10,452 nucleotides of DNA, taken from Vicinamibacteria bacterium (GTDB lineage: Bacteria > Acidobacteriota > Vicinamibacteria > Vicinamibacterales > UBA2999). Under the pieces are notes generated by a model. It saw only the letters and a list, made by a program, of their open reading frames with translations, had not been told where the DNA came from and made no database searches. The position numbers and the translations under genes were made by a program. Below, piece by piece: positions 1 through 7,516 of the stretch. Numbering within the stretch: position 1 is the stretch's first letter; each line of letters starts with the position of its first letter. The DNA lies in contig JAICEG010000158.1 in assembly GCA_025924295.1 (NCBI GenBank), positions 1-10,452 on the forward strand, written 5' to 3'.

Positions 1-2401
1 CGATGCGAATCGCGATCTCGCGCAACCGCTCCGTGACGGCCTGCGTCACGAGGCCGTAGACACCAATCGCTGCAAGCAACAGACTTGCACCGCAGAACCA
101 CAGCAGCAGCGTCATCCGGAATGTTGGCTGCCTGGTCGAGATCGCCACCATGTCTGACACGCGCTGAAGCTCGGTGACCGCGGCCCGCGGCCCTGCGGCG
201 AGCGTGGCATCTCGTACTTCCGGCGCCGCAAGTGGACGGTCGGCGCGGATGTGGACCCACAGCGTGAAGCTGGTGGTTTCCGGATTGGTGAGACGCGCGA
301 GGGCCTGCGTGGCCGGTCGATAGATGATCGGGTCCGTGCGCCATTCGAGCGTATTGAAGAACGTCGTCCGCACACTGCCGACGACACCCACGACCTCACG
401 CCAGCCCTCGTCGTCCAGGCGAAGGCGCTGCCCGACCGCGCGAAGTGGATCGCCAAAAAGATCTGCCGCTGCGCGCACATTCAAGACGACGACGGGTGCC
501 GACTGTGCACTGTCGCCGCGGTGGAACGGGCGGCCGGCGACCACAGGGATCCCGAGCGTATCGAAGAAGCCCGTTGTCACCGCCTGCGCACTGATGCGAA
601 GCGGGTTTGTCGAATCCACTGTGGTGAGGTTGACGGACGCGGGCGGCCCGGCTGCGAGCGGGGCCGACGTTCCGGCCGCAACAGCGCGCACGCCGGGGCG
701 CGCGAGGAGCCGTTCCTCGAGCTGGCCGTAGAACGCGTTGCGGTCGTCGCTCGACGCGAATGGCATCGTCGGCAGCACGACGGTGGCGACCGCAAGATCG
801 TTCGAGACGAATCCAAGCGGTTCAGTACGCAACTCGATGAAGGTCCGCGCGAGCAGCGCAGCGCAGACCAGCAGGACCGTGGATACCGCCATCTGACCGA
901 CGAGCATCACTCGCTGTGCTCGCTGCGCGGGCGCAGTGGCACGTCCTCGATCGCCGCCGGTGCGCAACGCTGCTGCAGATCCGGCTGAGGATATTCGAAG
1001 TGCCGGGACCAGTCCTGCGACGATCGTGGTGACCGCCATAGCGAGCGTTGCGGCCAGCAGCGCGCGCAGATCGAGCTGGACAGCGTTGGCGGGAAGCGTC
1101 CCGAGCGGGTTCCACGCGAGGAACACGCGTGTGCCAACAATCGCCAGGCCGACGCCGAGCGCGCCGCCACACAGCGACAGGACCAGGCTCTCGGTAAGAA
1201 ACTGACGCACCAGCCGGCCGCGCCCCGCACCAAGCGCGTGGCGAAGGGCGACTTCGCCCCGGCGTCCGAGTCCTCGGCCAAGCAGGAGCACGCCGACGTT
1301 CATCGAGGCGATCAGCAGAAGGCAGAGCGCCGCCGCCAGCACCGTCAGAAGCGTGGCGCGGACCGTGCGGGTGTTGTCGGCCTGCAGCGAGCTCAGGTTC
1401 ACGACGAACTCATTGAAGTTGCGCGGGAACGCGGCCTCAGCCTGGCGAAAGATCGACGCCACCTCTCCGCGAGCGGCGTCGATCGTGACGCCGTCTGCGA
1501 GACGCGCGACGATGGCCACGGCGCCGATGCCACCTGGCTCGTAACCACGGTCGCCAGTTCGAAACAGCGTCCAGAATGCGGCGCCTTCGGGGCGGTCCAA
1601 CAGGCGGACATCGAAATCGTGCGGCATGATCCCGACGACGGTGTAGGCGATATCACTCAGCGTCACCGTGCTACCGAGCACTGATTCGACGCCTCCCAAC
1701 TCCCGCTGCCAGAAGCCGTAGCTGATGACGAGCACGGGTGGACCGCTCACATCGGCTGCGGCGAACGGCCGGCCGCGCAGCGGCGCGACCCCGAAGGTCG
1801 AGAAAAACTCGGGCGTGACACGCATGCCAACGAGAGACCTTGCCTCGGAAGGCGTGCGCCACATCGCACCCTGGAAGAATGCGGCAGACACCGACGAGAA
1901 GCTTCGTGTGGAGTCCTTCCACGAGAGGTACGCGCGATACGGCATCCACACCGATGGTTCACTCGGCCGGGCAGGTGCCGCCGCGAACGCGATGACGAGA
2001 CGATCCGCGTTGGGAAAGCGCAACGTCCGGAACAGCCACGCGTCGGTGATGCTGAACGCGGTCACGGCGGCGCCGATCGCAATTGCCAGCGTGCAGGTCA
2101 CAATCGCCGCCAGCGCCGGATTTCGTCGCAGCAGCCGCATCCCCTGGCGGACATCGCGACGGAAGTCGTCCATCACCGACGCCTCGCGAGTGTCACGGAT
2201 CTGTTCGCGCACGAGCAGCGGCGTGCCCCCGAGACTGGCATGGGCTTCCTTTCGCGCCTGCTCCAGCGTCAGGCCCCGGCGAACACCCGCCTCGATCTCC
2301 TCTTCGACGTGGAAGCGCAGCTCGTCATCGATGTCGCGATCCACGCGTGAGCCTCGCAGCAGATCCCGCAGGCGCGACCACCGACTGTGCCAGCGGCTCA
2401 T
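1..2401 (-). CDS. ADOP-family ABC transporter permease (FtsX/MacB type), C-terminus cut by the window edge
   Basis: The frame is open from the ATG at 2401 to the left edge: 800 codons without a stop. The protein starts with a soluble N-terminal region containing DDELRFHVEEEIEAG (25-39), the conserved opening of acidobacterial duplicated orphan permeases. Next come TM1 (about 97-118), a MacB-like extracytoplasmic domain (about 128-330) and TM2-TM4 (about 350-375, 403-428, 448-468). The second half repeats this plan: TM5 (about 500-520), a second extracytoplasmic domain (about 536-745) and TM6 (about 765-788). The FtsX-core signature GEVALRHALGAGRGRLVRQF lies at 382-401. The sequence breaks off at REIAIRI, where this motif recurs, so about two helices are missing; the family usually has 800-870 residues. 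An SD-like GAGGA (2408-2412) overlaps the padR stop, and the gap is only 9 bp, so the two genes are cotranscribed. As for other orphan members, no ATPase lies alongside. The substrate is unknown. Confidence 0.95.
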   Translation of the reverse strand, partial: MSRWHSRWSRLRDLLRGSRVDRDIDDELRFHVEEEIEAGVRRGLTLEQARKEAHASLGGTPLLVREQIRDTREASVMDDFRRDVRQGMRLLRRNPALAAIVTCTLAIAIGAAVTAFSITDAWLFRTLRFPNADRLVIAFAAAPARPSEPSVWMPYRAYLSWKDSTRSFSSVSAAFFQGAMWRTPSEARSLVGMRVTPEFFSTFGVAPLRGRPFAAADVSGPPVLVISYGFWQRELGGVESVLGSTVTLSDIAYTVVGIMPHDFDVRLLDRPEGAAFWTLFRTGDRGYEPGGIGAVAIVARLADGVTIDAARGEVASIFRQAEAAFPRNFNEFVVNLSSLQADNTRTVRATLLTVLAAALCLLLIASMNVGVLLLGRGLGRRGEVALRHALGAGRGRLVRQFLTESLVLSLCGGALGVGLAIVGTRVFLAWNPLGTLPANAVQLDLRALLAATLAMAVTTIVAGLVPALRISSAGSAAALRTGGDRGRATAPAQRAQRVMLVGQMAVSTVLLVCAALLARTFIELRTEPLGFVSNDLAVATVVLPTMPFASSDDRNAFYGQLEERLLARPGVRAVAAGTSAPLAAGPPASVNLTTVDSTNPLRISAQAVTTGFFDTLGIPVVAGRPFHRGDSAQSAPVVVLNVRAAADLFGDPLRAVGQRLRLDDEGWREVVGVVGSVRTTFFNTLEWRTDPIIYRPATQALARLTNPETTSFTLWVHIRADRPLAAPEVRDATLAAGPRAAVTELQRVSDMVAISTRQPTFRMTLLLWFCGASLLLAAIGVYGLVTQAVTERLREIAIRI

Positions 2402-2410
2402 GTCAGGTCC

Positions 2411-2740
2411 TCACGTAGGCTTGAGAATCATCGAGATGGCCGACGACAGCCGCTCCCAGTCCTTCTGCTCCCTGGCCAGGTGCCGAGCACCTGCCCGCGT
2501 CAGCGAGTAGTACTTGGCGCGCTTGCCGCTTTCGGACAGCCGCCACTCCGCGCGAAGGAGCCCCTGGTGCTCCAACTTGTGCAGCGCTGGATAGAGCGAT
2601 CCTCGGCTGACGTGAAGCACATCGGCTGATTTCGCGCGAAGTCGCTGCGCGACGGCGAGGCCGTGCATCGGCTCCAGGGAGATGGTCTGGAGAATGAGCG
2701 CGTCGAGCGTGCCCTGCACGAGATCGGCGGGTCGGCTCAT
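2411..2740 (-). CDS. PadR-family transcriptional regulator (acidobacterial ADOP-linked type)
   Basis: This 109-residue protein has the usual PadR length. It opens with DLVQGTLDALILQTISLEPMHG (about 6-27, winged-helix helix 1). It then carries SRGSLYPALHKLEHQGLL (45-62), the canonical PadR recognition helix and turn, followed by the wing strand KRAKYYSLTRAG (73-84). The C-terminal helix is short, as in the ADOP-associated subgroup, and probably serves dimerisation. The ATG at 2740 was chosen because MSRPADLVQGTLDALIL is the typical start. Longer in-frame options (GTG codons in the palindrome, TTG at 2788) would add a tail unlike the family. No Shine-Dalgarno sequence precedes the ATG; a 23-bp palindrome sits there instead. 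PadR proteins of this type generally repress their own operon. By position this one controls itself and the downstream permease. Confidence 0.95.
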   Translation of the reverse strand: MSRPADLVQGTLDALILQTISLEPMHGLAVAQRLRAKSADVLHVSRGSLYPALHKLEHQGLLRAEWRLSESGKRAKYYSLTRAGARHLAREQKDWERLSSAISMILKPT

Positions 2741-2741
2741 G

Positions 2742-2764
2742 ATTGTGTCGGTCACCGACACAAT
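2742..2764 (-). promoter_or_regulatory. Perfect 23-bp palindrome, probable PadR operator
   Basis: The arms ATTGTGTCGGT (2742-2752) and ACCGACACAAT (2754-2764) are exact reverse complements around a single central base. The element ends one base before the padR ATG. On the minus strand a further GTGAC-containing half (2765-2772) extends it, giving TTGTGACA followed by TTGTGTCG as a direct repeat. A weak promoter, TTGTGA with CACAAT 18 bp later, can be drawn through it. A dyad at the start of a PadR gene fits autoregulation, in which the bound repressor would block transcription initiation. The symmetry is seen directly; its role as PadR operator is inferred from position. Confidence 0.7.
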
Positions 2765-2835
2765 GTCACAAGCCGACCGGCGGCGCAAGCACTGCGGATC
2801 TTCTGACCCGCAGGAACCGCAGGCACGAACCGTAG

Positions 2836-2860
2836 GCCGGGTCTTTTCTTCAGACCCGGC
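2836..2860 (-). terminator. Hairpin across the ankyrin-gene stop codon, possible weak terminator
   Basis: GCCGGGTCT (2836-2844) pairs perfectly with AGACCCGGC (2852-2860), giving a 9-bp GC-rich stem with a 7-base loop. The stop codon of the ankyrin gene (2850-2852) spans the loop and the first stem base. Neither strand has a T-run after the stem, so this is not a standard intrinsic terminator. It may terminate weakly, stabilise the 3' end, or reflect codon choice at the C-terminus. Confidence 0.3.
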
Positions 2861-5800
2861 GGGCGTCCAGCTGCGCCGCTGCAGCTGTGAGTCCTCGTTG
2901 ACGAGCCGATTCGGCAGCGGTTCCGCCGTCTTTGCTCCTGACCGAGGGATCGGCTCCCGCTTTCATCAATGCGTCAATCACCTCGCTCGCCACGGTCTCG
3001 TCGTCTGGCAGCCACCAGAGCGGCGTGATGCCCTTGTCGTCGACCTGCCGGGCAAGACTCGGGTCTTCCGCGAGCAGCTCGCGGACTCGTTCGACGCAGC
3101 CCGTGAAGCAGAGCGCCCGAAAGTCCCGGCTGAACCGCCCCAGGAACGTCACCATGGTGGCGTGATCGCCGTATGACGCCCAGCCGATTGGCGTGGAGTG
3201 ATATCGCCGCTCCCGTGGATCGATTTCGGCTCCGCGCTCGAGCAGAAGCTTCGCCACTGCAAGTGAGTTGTTCACGGCCGCGCGATGCAGGGGGCGTTCG
3301 TTGTTGGCATCGTGGACGTCGGCCGACATGCCGAGATCGAGCAGCAATGCGACGACGTCGGCGCGATCGCGCTCGGCGGCGGCAAACATCGGATCGGGAA
3401 GCCGTTTGAGGTCAGGATTCCTGTCGAACAGCGTCTGGACTTCATCGCGATTCATTCGCAAGCTCGCCGGCGTGAGCCTCTCGCGGTCCGTGAGGTTCGC
3501 CGCACTGACCGACGCGCCGTAGCGCACGAGCAGGTCGGCCATCTCGGTGAATCCCTGGCGCAGTGCTTCCTGGTGGAGCGTCGTTCCTGGAAAGCGTGTG
3601 TCGCGGGCTGGTGCTGCATTGGGATTGGCGCCGTGCGCGAGAACCCATTCTGCGAGCGTCAGGTTTCGTTTCCTGAGGGCGAACTCGAGGAAGAAGCGTG
3701 CGCCCGATCCGTATCCACCCATGTCGAACATCGTCCAGTCGGGGTCGGCCCAGGCGGTGCCGCGCGGGGTGTTGATCGTGTGTTTGTAAGCCAGCTCGAG
3801 CCACCACAGCATGTCGCCACTGAAGTGGGTGTTGTAGAGAACCTGGATGTCGAATGGCTCGGCCCCGTGTTCCAGCAACAGCTCGAACAACTCCTTGCCA
3901 TAGGGCTGGCGGGGCGCTCCCTGTTCCCCTTCACCGACGGCGCCGACGAGCGCTGTGTATGCCGAGTCCATCGCCATGTAGAAGTCGTTGGCGTTTGCGC
4001 CGTGGTCGAGCAGCAGCCGCGCGATCGCGATCGCATTCTGGTGTGTCGCTTCGTGCGTGAATCGCGTGTAGCAGAGCGTCAGGAGCGGCGTCCAATCCCG
4101 GGCGCCACCGCGTTCGAGTGCGGCCGCGGGCCTCGCGGCGAGGATCCGCTCAACCTCCTCCAGATCTCCGCAGACGACCGCCGTGTGAATGTTGGCCCGG
4201 GCGATCTCCGGATGGTTTGCCAGCAGGCGTTGCGCGGTGCGATCGTGCATGCGGTGATCGCGCATGCCATGGACATGGTGGTCCCAGCACGCCGATCGCA
4301 GGAAGGTCACGACGCGCTCGGCATGTTCGACATCCGCGGCCGATCGCGTTGCCGCACCGTGTTCGACCAGCACGCGCCGCGCGCTCTCCTTGCCTTGCGA
4401 CTCTGCCCACTGCAGTGGGGTGCAGTCAGGTGTCGGCCACCATTGGCCGTCACGTGTCGGACACGTGGCGTACGCCTTGAAGGGACGATCGATCGCATCG
4501 GGATCGCCCGCCAGGATCCGGACGACGATGTCGCCGCGGTCGGCGTCGATGGCGTCGAAGAGGTCGACGTCCGCTTGCAGGATCAGATCGCGTGTCGCAG
4601 CGTGATTGAAGAAGCGCGCCCATCCTGCCGGTGTCCCGTAGTACTTACCGTCGCGCACCCGTGGATTGGCCCCGTGCCGCAGCAGCACCTCCGCGGCCGC
4701 TGTGTTGCCGCTGCCAGCGGCGGCGTGAAGGGGCGTATATCCGGGCGCCTGGTCGACCGCTGTCTCCTGGTCATCTTCCATGTTGACGATGGTGAGACCA
4801 GCGCGATGGCGCTTGGCCGTCCGAAGCAGTGCCTCGACCGCCTCGCTTGACGCCTGGCTGCTTGCCCTGACCAGCAAGCGGGCCCACAGGCGGTTGTTCG
4901 ACAACAGGTCGGGATCCGTGTGAATGAGCCGATCGAGATCCCGTGGGCGATCGAGGAGGATCGCGGCTGCCAGCCGGATCTCGGCGCCTGCGTCGATCAG
5001 TCGCGCCGCCATTTCCTGCTCGCCCTTGAGCGCTGCCTGATCGAGCGGCGTGAGACCCGCGGCGTCCTCGATGTTGGGGTCCGCGCCGAGATCCAGAAGC
5101 GCAGCGAGAGCCTCTGGCTGCTTCTTGATGACGGCCAGGTGAAGCGCCGTCCGGCGGTGATTTGTCCGATCCATTCGCGGGTTGAGATCGACCCCTGCCC
5201 GTGCAAGCTCGCGGATGGCGTCCACGTCTCCCATCGCAACCGCCGAGAGCAGCGTGTGCCGCGCGCCATGCGCCAGCAGGTAGCGCGCGACGTCGGTATG
5301 GGTTGCGTAGTCGAAGCAGACGGCCCAACCGATCGCGTCGAGCAAGTGCGTCGTTGCGGCACCGACTGGATCGGCGCCGTGCTCGACCAGGAGCGTGACC
5401 ACCGCGAGATCGCCGCGCTCGGCGGCGAAATGAATCGGAAACGCGTTGTCGCCATCATCGCGCACGTTCGGATCGGCGCCGCGAGCGAGGAGCTCTCGCA
5501 CGACTGGCTCGTGGTGCACGCCGAAGTGCAAGGCGGTTCGCATGCCGGTGTGGCCAGGCAAGGTCCCGCGCTGACTGACGATGGCAGGTTCTTTGTCGAG
5601 GATCGCGGCAACCGCAGCCGCATCGCCGCGGTCGGCAGCTGCGAGGAGTGCGGGAAGACCGGCCTCCTCTCGAGGCGCGCCGGCCTTCGCCTTCAGTGCC
5701 TTCCAGTCCTGGAAGCCGCGTTCGCGGGCGAGTGCGTACTGCACGTCACGCAACGTCGGAGTGGCGGGCGCTCCTGGATACGCGCGACGGAGCCGATCGA

Positions 5801-5876
5801 TCGCGGCGACGTCGCCGTCACGGAGCGCTTTCAGCCAGCGCTTCGCTGTCTTTCGCAGATTGTCGAGGGTAGTCAC
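2850..5876 (-). CDS. Large ankyrin-repeat protein, 1008 residues
   Basis: This is a long, probably cytoplasmic protein with no signal peptide or membrane helix. Residues 1-66 form a charged helical module (NLRKTAKRWLKALRDGD, then LRDVQYALARERGFQDWKAL at 42-61) that recurs at the N-terminus of bacterial ankyrin proteins. Ankyrin repeats follow to the C-terminus. Clear consensus units lie near 112-140 (TALHFGV...LLARGADPNVRD), 146-172, 242-270 (TALHLAV...LLDLGADPNIED), 275-300, 381-410 (TPLHAAA...LLRHGANPRVRD), 486-510, 595-630, 740-790 and 861-890, ending near 950-980. Diverged linkers, including a His-rich stretch (533-544), separate the blocks. Related segments 380-432 and 860-912 both end in TP-x-GWA. 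Ankyrin repeats bind proteins; no catalytic domain is visible and the partner is unknown. The start is a GTG at 5876 behind a strong AGGAGG 5 nt upstream. The stop lies 109 bp before padR, so the gene is probably a separate transcription unit. Confidence 0.93.
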   Translation of the reverse strand: MTTLDNLRKTAKRWLKALRDGDVAAIDRLRRAYPGAPATPTLRDVQYALARERGFQDWKALKAKAGAPREEAGLPALLAAADRGDAAAVAAILDKEPAIVSQRGTLPGHTGMRTALHFGVHHEPVVRELLARGADPNVRDDGDNAFPIHFAAERGDLAVVTLLVEHGADPVGAATTHLLDAIGWAVCFDYATHTDVARYLLAHGARHTLLSAVAMGDVDAIRELARAGVDLNPRMDRTNHRRTALHLAVIKKQPEALAALLDLGADPNIEDAAGLTPLDQAALKGEQEMAARLIDAGAEIRLAAAILLDRPRDLDRLIHTDPDLLSNNRLWARLLVRASSQASSEAVEALLRTAKRHRAGLTIVNMEDDQETAVDQAPGYTPLHAAAGSGNTAAAEVLLRHGANPRVRDGKYYGTPAGWARFFNHAATRDLILQADVDLFDAIDADRGDIVVRILAGDPDAIDRPFKAYATCPTRDGQWWPTPDCTPLQWAESQGKESARRVLVEHGAATRSAADVEHAERVVTFLRSACWDHHVHGMRDHRMHDRTAQRLLANHPEIARANIHTAVVCGDLEEVERILAARPAAALERGGARDWTPLLTLCYTRFTHEATHQNAIAIARLLLDHGANANDFYMAMDSAYTALVGAVGEGEQGAPRQPYGKELFELLLEHGAEPFDIQVLYNTHFSGDMLWWLELAYKHTINTPRGTAWADPDWTMFDMGGYGSGARFFLEFALRKRNLTLAEWVLAHGANPNAAPARDTRFPGTTLHQEALRQGFTEMADLLVRYGASVSAANLTDRERLTPASLRMNRDEVQTLFDRNPDLKRLPDPMFAAAERDRADVVALLLDLGMSADVHDANNERPLHRAAVNNSLAVAKLLLERGAEIDPRERRYHSTPIGWASYGDHATMVTFLGRFSRDFRALCFTGCVERVRELLAEDPSLARQVDDKGITPLWWLPDDETVASEVIDALMKAGADPSVRSKDGGTAAESARQRGLTAAAAQLDARRV

Positions 5877-5890
5877 GGACGCCTCCTTCC

Positions 5891-5919
5891 GTTCTATGCC
5901 TGGCGTCCGCTTAAGTCAG
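5891..5919 (-). promoter_or_regulatory. Candidate promoter for the ankyrin gene
   Basis: On the minus strand CTGACT (5914-5919) and TAGAAC (5891-5896) are separated by exactly 17 bp; each matches the sigma-70 consensus at four of six positions. The predicted start would fall in or just before the AGGAGG at 5882-5887, leaving almost no leader, so the true promoter may lie further upstream. Confidence 0.25.
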
Positions 5920-5929
5920 GCCGGAAGAA

Positions 5930-5953
5930 GGTTCGAGGTGAACGCTTCGAACC
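5930..5953. repeat. Inverted repeat in the divergent intergenic region
   Basis: GGTTCGA (5930-5936) and TCGAACC (5947-5953) form a 7-bp stem around a 10-base interior. It lies in the 222-bp gap (5877-6098) between the ankyrin and lipoprotein genes, upstream of both. A regulator binding site is possible. A second small hairpin, GGGAG-AGA-CTCCC, follows at about 5961-5973. Apart from these and the weak promoter nearer the ankyrin gene, I see nothing definite in this gap, and no convincing plus-strand promoter. Confidence 0.35.
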
Positions 5954-6098
5954 AGGTGGGTGGGAGAGACTCCCTTGCCGCGGACAGGAGGCGCCCCAAT
6001 GCGCGCTGCAAGGAGTCTGTTCAAACCTCTTCGAGATGTCAACGCGTTAAGATGGCGAGGCTCAGGCTCTCGTGCTGTTTCCCTGCGAGGGGGGAGTG

Positions 6099-7040
6099 AT
6101 GAGTTCTGCTCGACTGGTGTGGATCATCCTTGCGGTCGGAGCCGCTGCCTGCTCTTCGGAAGCGCCACCGCCTCAGCTTGCCAACCCTGCTTCCGAACAC
6201 TGCGTTCAGCAAGGTGGTAAACACGTTGCCGAGAAGCGGCCGGATGGCGCCGCAATCGGCGTGTGTCAGTTCGAAGACAACCGTCAATGCGAAGAGTGGG
6301 CGTTGCTGCGGGGCCGGTGTCCGGCGGGCGGCGTCCGCGTAACGGGCTACGTGACGCCAGCGGCGAGATATTGCGCCATTACGGGTGGCGCCTATGTCGT
6401 CATGAAGAGCGAGACAGGTGGCGAGATCGCGACGTGCACGCTTCCGGGCGGCACGGCGTGCGATGCCGACGCGTTCTACCGCGGTACGTGCGATGGGAGC
6501 GGCCGCACGTCGACAACTCCTCCCGCAGATTTGTCCGGCAGCTGGCTGGATCGTCAGCTCGCGAACTGGAATATGGCTGGCGAGGATCTCCACACAGCTC
6601 CGCCCGCGGAAGAGCCGAAGAACACGATCGTCGATCGCTGTCGACTGACGCCGCCTCGATCGACCGCCGGCGAGCGAGCCGTCGCGGCAGCGGGATGGAT
6701 TCCGTTTCTTCCAGGTGGGAAGCAACTCCTTGAGAACGGCGTCGAGATCGTCGGCGGGATGGCGGCCGCCGACGGCATGTGCCGGCCCGTGACCTACAAC
6801 CTGTTCGTCTTCGTCGCGGGGAAGTTCGCCGGTACCCTATCGCCCACGGTGATGACGTCGCGGCTCGATGGTTCTTCCGGGATGGTGGAACTGGTCTCGG
6901 ACGGTATCGACGCCGACTTCTCCCGCTACAAGGAGACCGATCCGCTCTGTTGCCCGTCGAGTCGCGTCAGGGTCCGGTACCGAATAGAGCGCTCGCTCAC
7001 ACCCGTCATCGTGCCGACGATGGTCGTGCGCACGAACTGA
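6099..7040 (+). CDS. Lipoprotein with two DUF333-type modules and a LppP/LprE-like domain
   Basis: A 313-residue exported protein. Its short lipoprotein signal peptide runs MSSARLVWIILAVGAAAC, with lipidated Cys18 predicted (lipobox AAAC, weak at -3). Two copies of a four-cysteine module follow, at about 28-74 and 86-131. They resemble DUF333 (putative hemolysin) domains: NPASEHCVQQGG near the start, and a glycine-rich, acidic middle. Cysteines are at 35, 56, 64, 74 and at 92, 113, 121, 131, in identical spacing. The C-terminal part (about 181-298) resembles LppP/LprE lipoproteins: AAAGWIPFLPGG (196-207), LFVFVAGKFAGTLSP (235-249), SRLDGSS (254-260) and RYKETDPLCCPSSRVRVRYR (276-295). The ATG at 6099 is preceded by GAGGGGGGAG and places the signal peptide correctly; a GTG at 6072 would prefix nine residues. 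It probably sits in the cell envelope, with unknown function. It ends 7 bp from the convergent soxR stop. Confidence 0.9.
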   Translation: MSSARLVWIILAVGAAACSSEAPPPQLANPASEHCVQQGGKHVAEKRPDGAAIGVCQFEDNRQCEEWALLRGRCPAGGVRVTGYVTPAARYCAITGGAYVVMKSETGGEIATCTLPGGTACDADAFYRGTCDGSGRTSTTPPADLSGSWLDRQLANWNMAGEDLHTAPPAEEPKNTIVDRCRLTPPRSTAGERAVAAAGWIPFLPGGKQLLENGVEIVGGMAAADGMCRPVTYNLFVFVAGKFAGTLSPTVMTSRLDGSSGMVELVSDGIDADFSRYKETDPLCCPSSRVRVRYRIERSLTPVIVPTMVVRTN

Positions 7041-7047
7041 AGGTGAA

Positions 7048-7509
7048 TTACCGGTTGGACTGAATCCAGTAGCGCGGGCCGGCGCCGCGGCGTGCCGCGC
7101 GATCGGCGGGATTCGCCAGTTGGCAGCGGTCGAGCGACAGGCACCCGCAGCCGATGCACTCGCTGAGCGTCGACTTCATCCGCTCGAGCTCGGCGATCCG
7201 CTCCTCGATGCGTTTCGTCCAGCTCCCGGAGAGCCTGGCCCAGTCGGCGCGTTCCGGCGCGCGATTACGCGGCAGCTTCGCCAGCTGCGAGCGGATTTCC
7301 TCCAGTGACAAGCCGACCTTCTGCGCGAACACGATGAACGCGACGAGACGGAGCACGGTGCGAGGGTACCGGCGATGGCCGGAGTCGGTTCGTTCGGAGG
7401 CGATCAGCCCCTGTTCTTCATAAAAACGCAGCGCAGACGTGGCCACGCCGCTGCGTGCGGCCACCTCACCGATCGTCATCGCGGGTCCCACCAGCCCAGT
7501 CTGCGCCAC
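7048..7509 (-). CDS. soxR: Redox-sensitive MerR-family activator SoxR
   Basis: A 153-residue protein, the usual SoxR length. It has the MerR DNA-binding domain (MTIGEVAARSGVATSALRFY at 11-30; GHRRYPRTVLR at 44-54). A dimerisation helix (about 85-117) follows, then the SoxR cluster motif C118-x2-C121-x-C123-x5-C129 within CIGCGCLSLDRC. The four cysteines bind the [2Fe-2S] cluster whose oxidation by redox-cycling compounds switches the protein into an activator; all four are present. The start is taken as GTG at 7509, with an AAGGG (7514-7518) just upstream and a 10-residue lead before the HTH, as in other SoxR proteins. An ATG at residue 11 (7479) is possible but would leave almost nothing before the first HTH helix. 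The gene is divergent from an SDR/QueA-like operon, with a SoxR box in between. This suggests local control and possibly interference with its own promoter. Confidence 0.95.
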   Translation of the reverse strand: MAQTGLVGPAMTIGEVAARSGVATSALRFYEEQGLIASERTDSGHRRYPRTVLRLVAFIVFAQKVGLSLEEIRSQLAKLPRNRAPERADWARLSGSWTKRIEERIAELERMKSTLSECIGCGCLSLDRCQLANPADRAARRGAGPRYWIQSNR

Positions 7510-7516
7510 TTCGCCC

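Noticed and set aside
1725..2510. 261-codon open frame on the plus strand, and a similar one at 251-988
   Set aside because: Both are antisense to the ADOP permease, whose 800-codon minus-strand frame shows the correct helices and family motifs. The Arg/Ser-rich translations are typical of shadows.
2741..2788. TTG-initiated extension of PadR by 16 residues
   Set aside because: The extension is encoded by the palindromic operator region, and PadR relatives start at the MSRPADLVQGTLDALIL position.
3285..4850. 521-codon open frame on the plus strand
   Set aside because: It lies fully antisense to the ankyrin gene, whose minus-strand frame shows clear repeats and a strong start. The plus-strand translation shows no recognisable domain. 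Long antisense frames are expected at this GC content.
2411..5876. Ankyrin gene, padR and permease as a single operon
   Set aside because: All are on one strand, but 109 bp separate the ankyrin stop from padR, and a hairpin plus a palindrome typical of an own operator lie between. Only padR and the permease are clearly linked.
5930..5980. tRNA-like GGTTCGA sequence with a nearby hairpin
   Set aside because: No acceptor stem, D-arm or anticodon arm can be fitted. The GGTTCGA is simply one arm of an inverted repeat.
4920..6050. 376-codon open frame on the plus strand
   Set aside because: It is antisense to the ankyrin N-terminal half and runs into the intergenic region. The composition is that of a shadow frame and no domain is visible.
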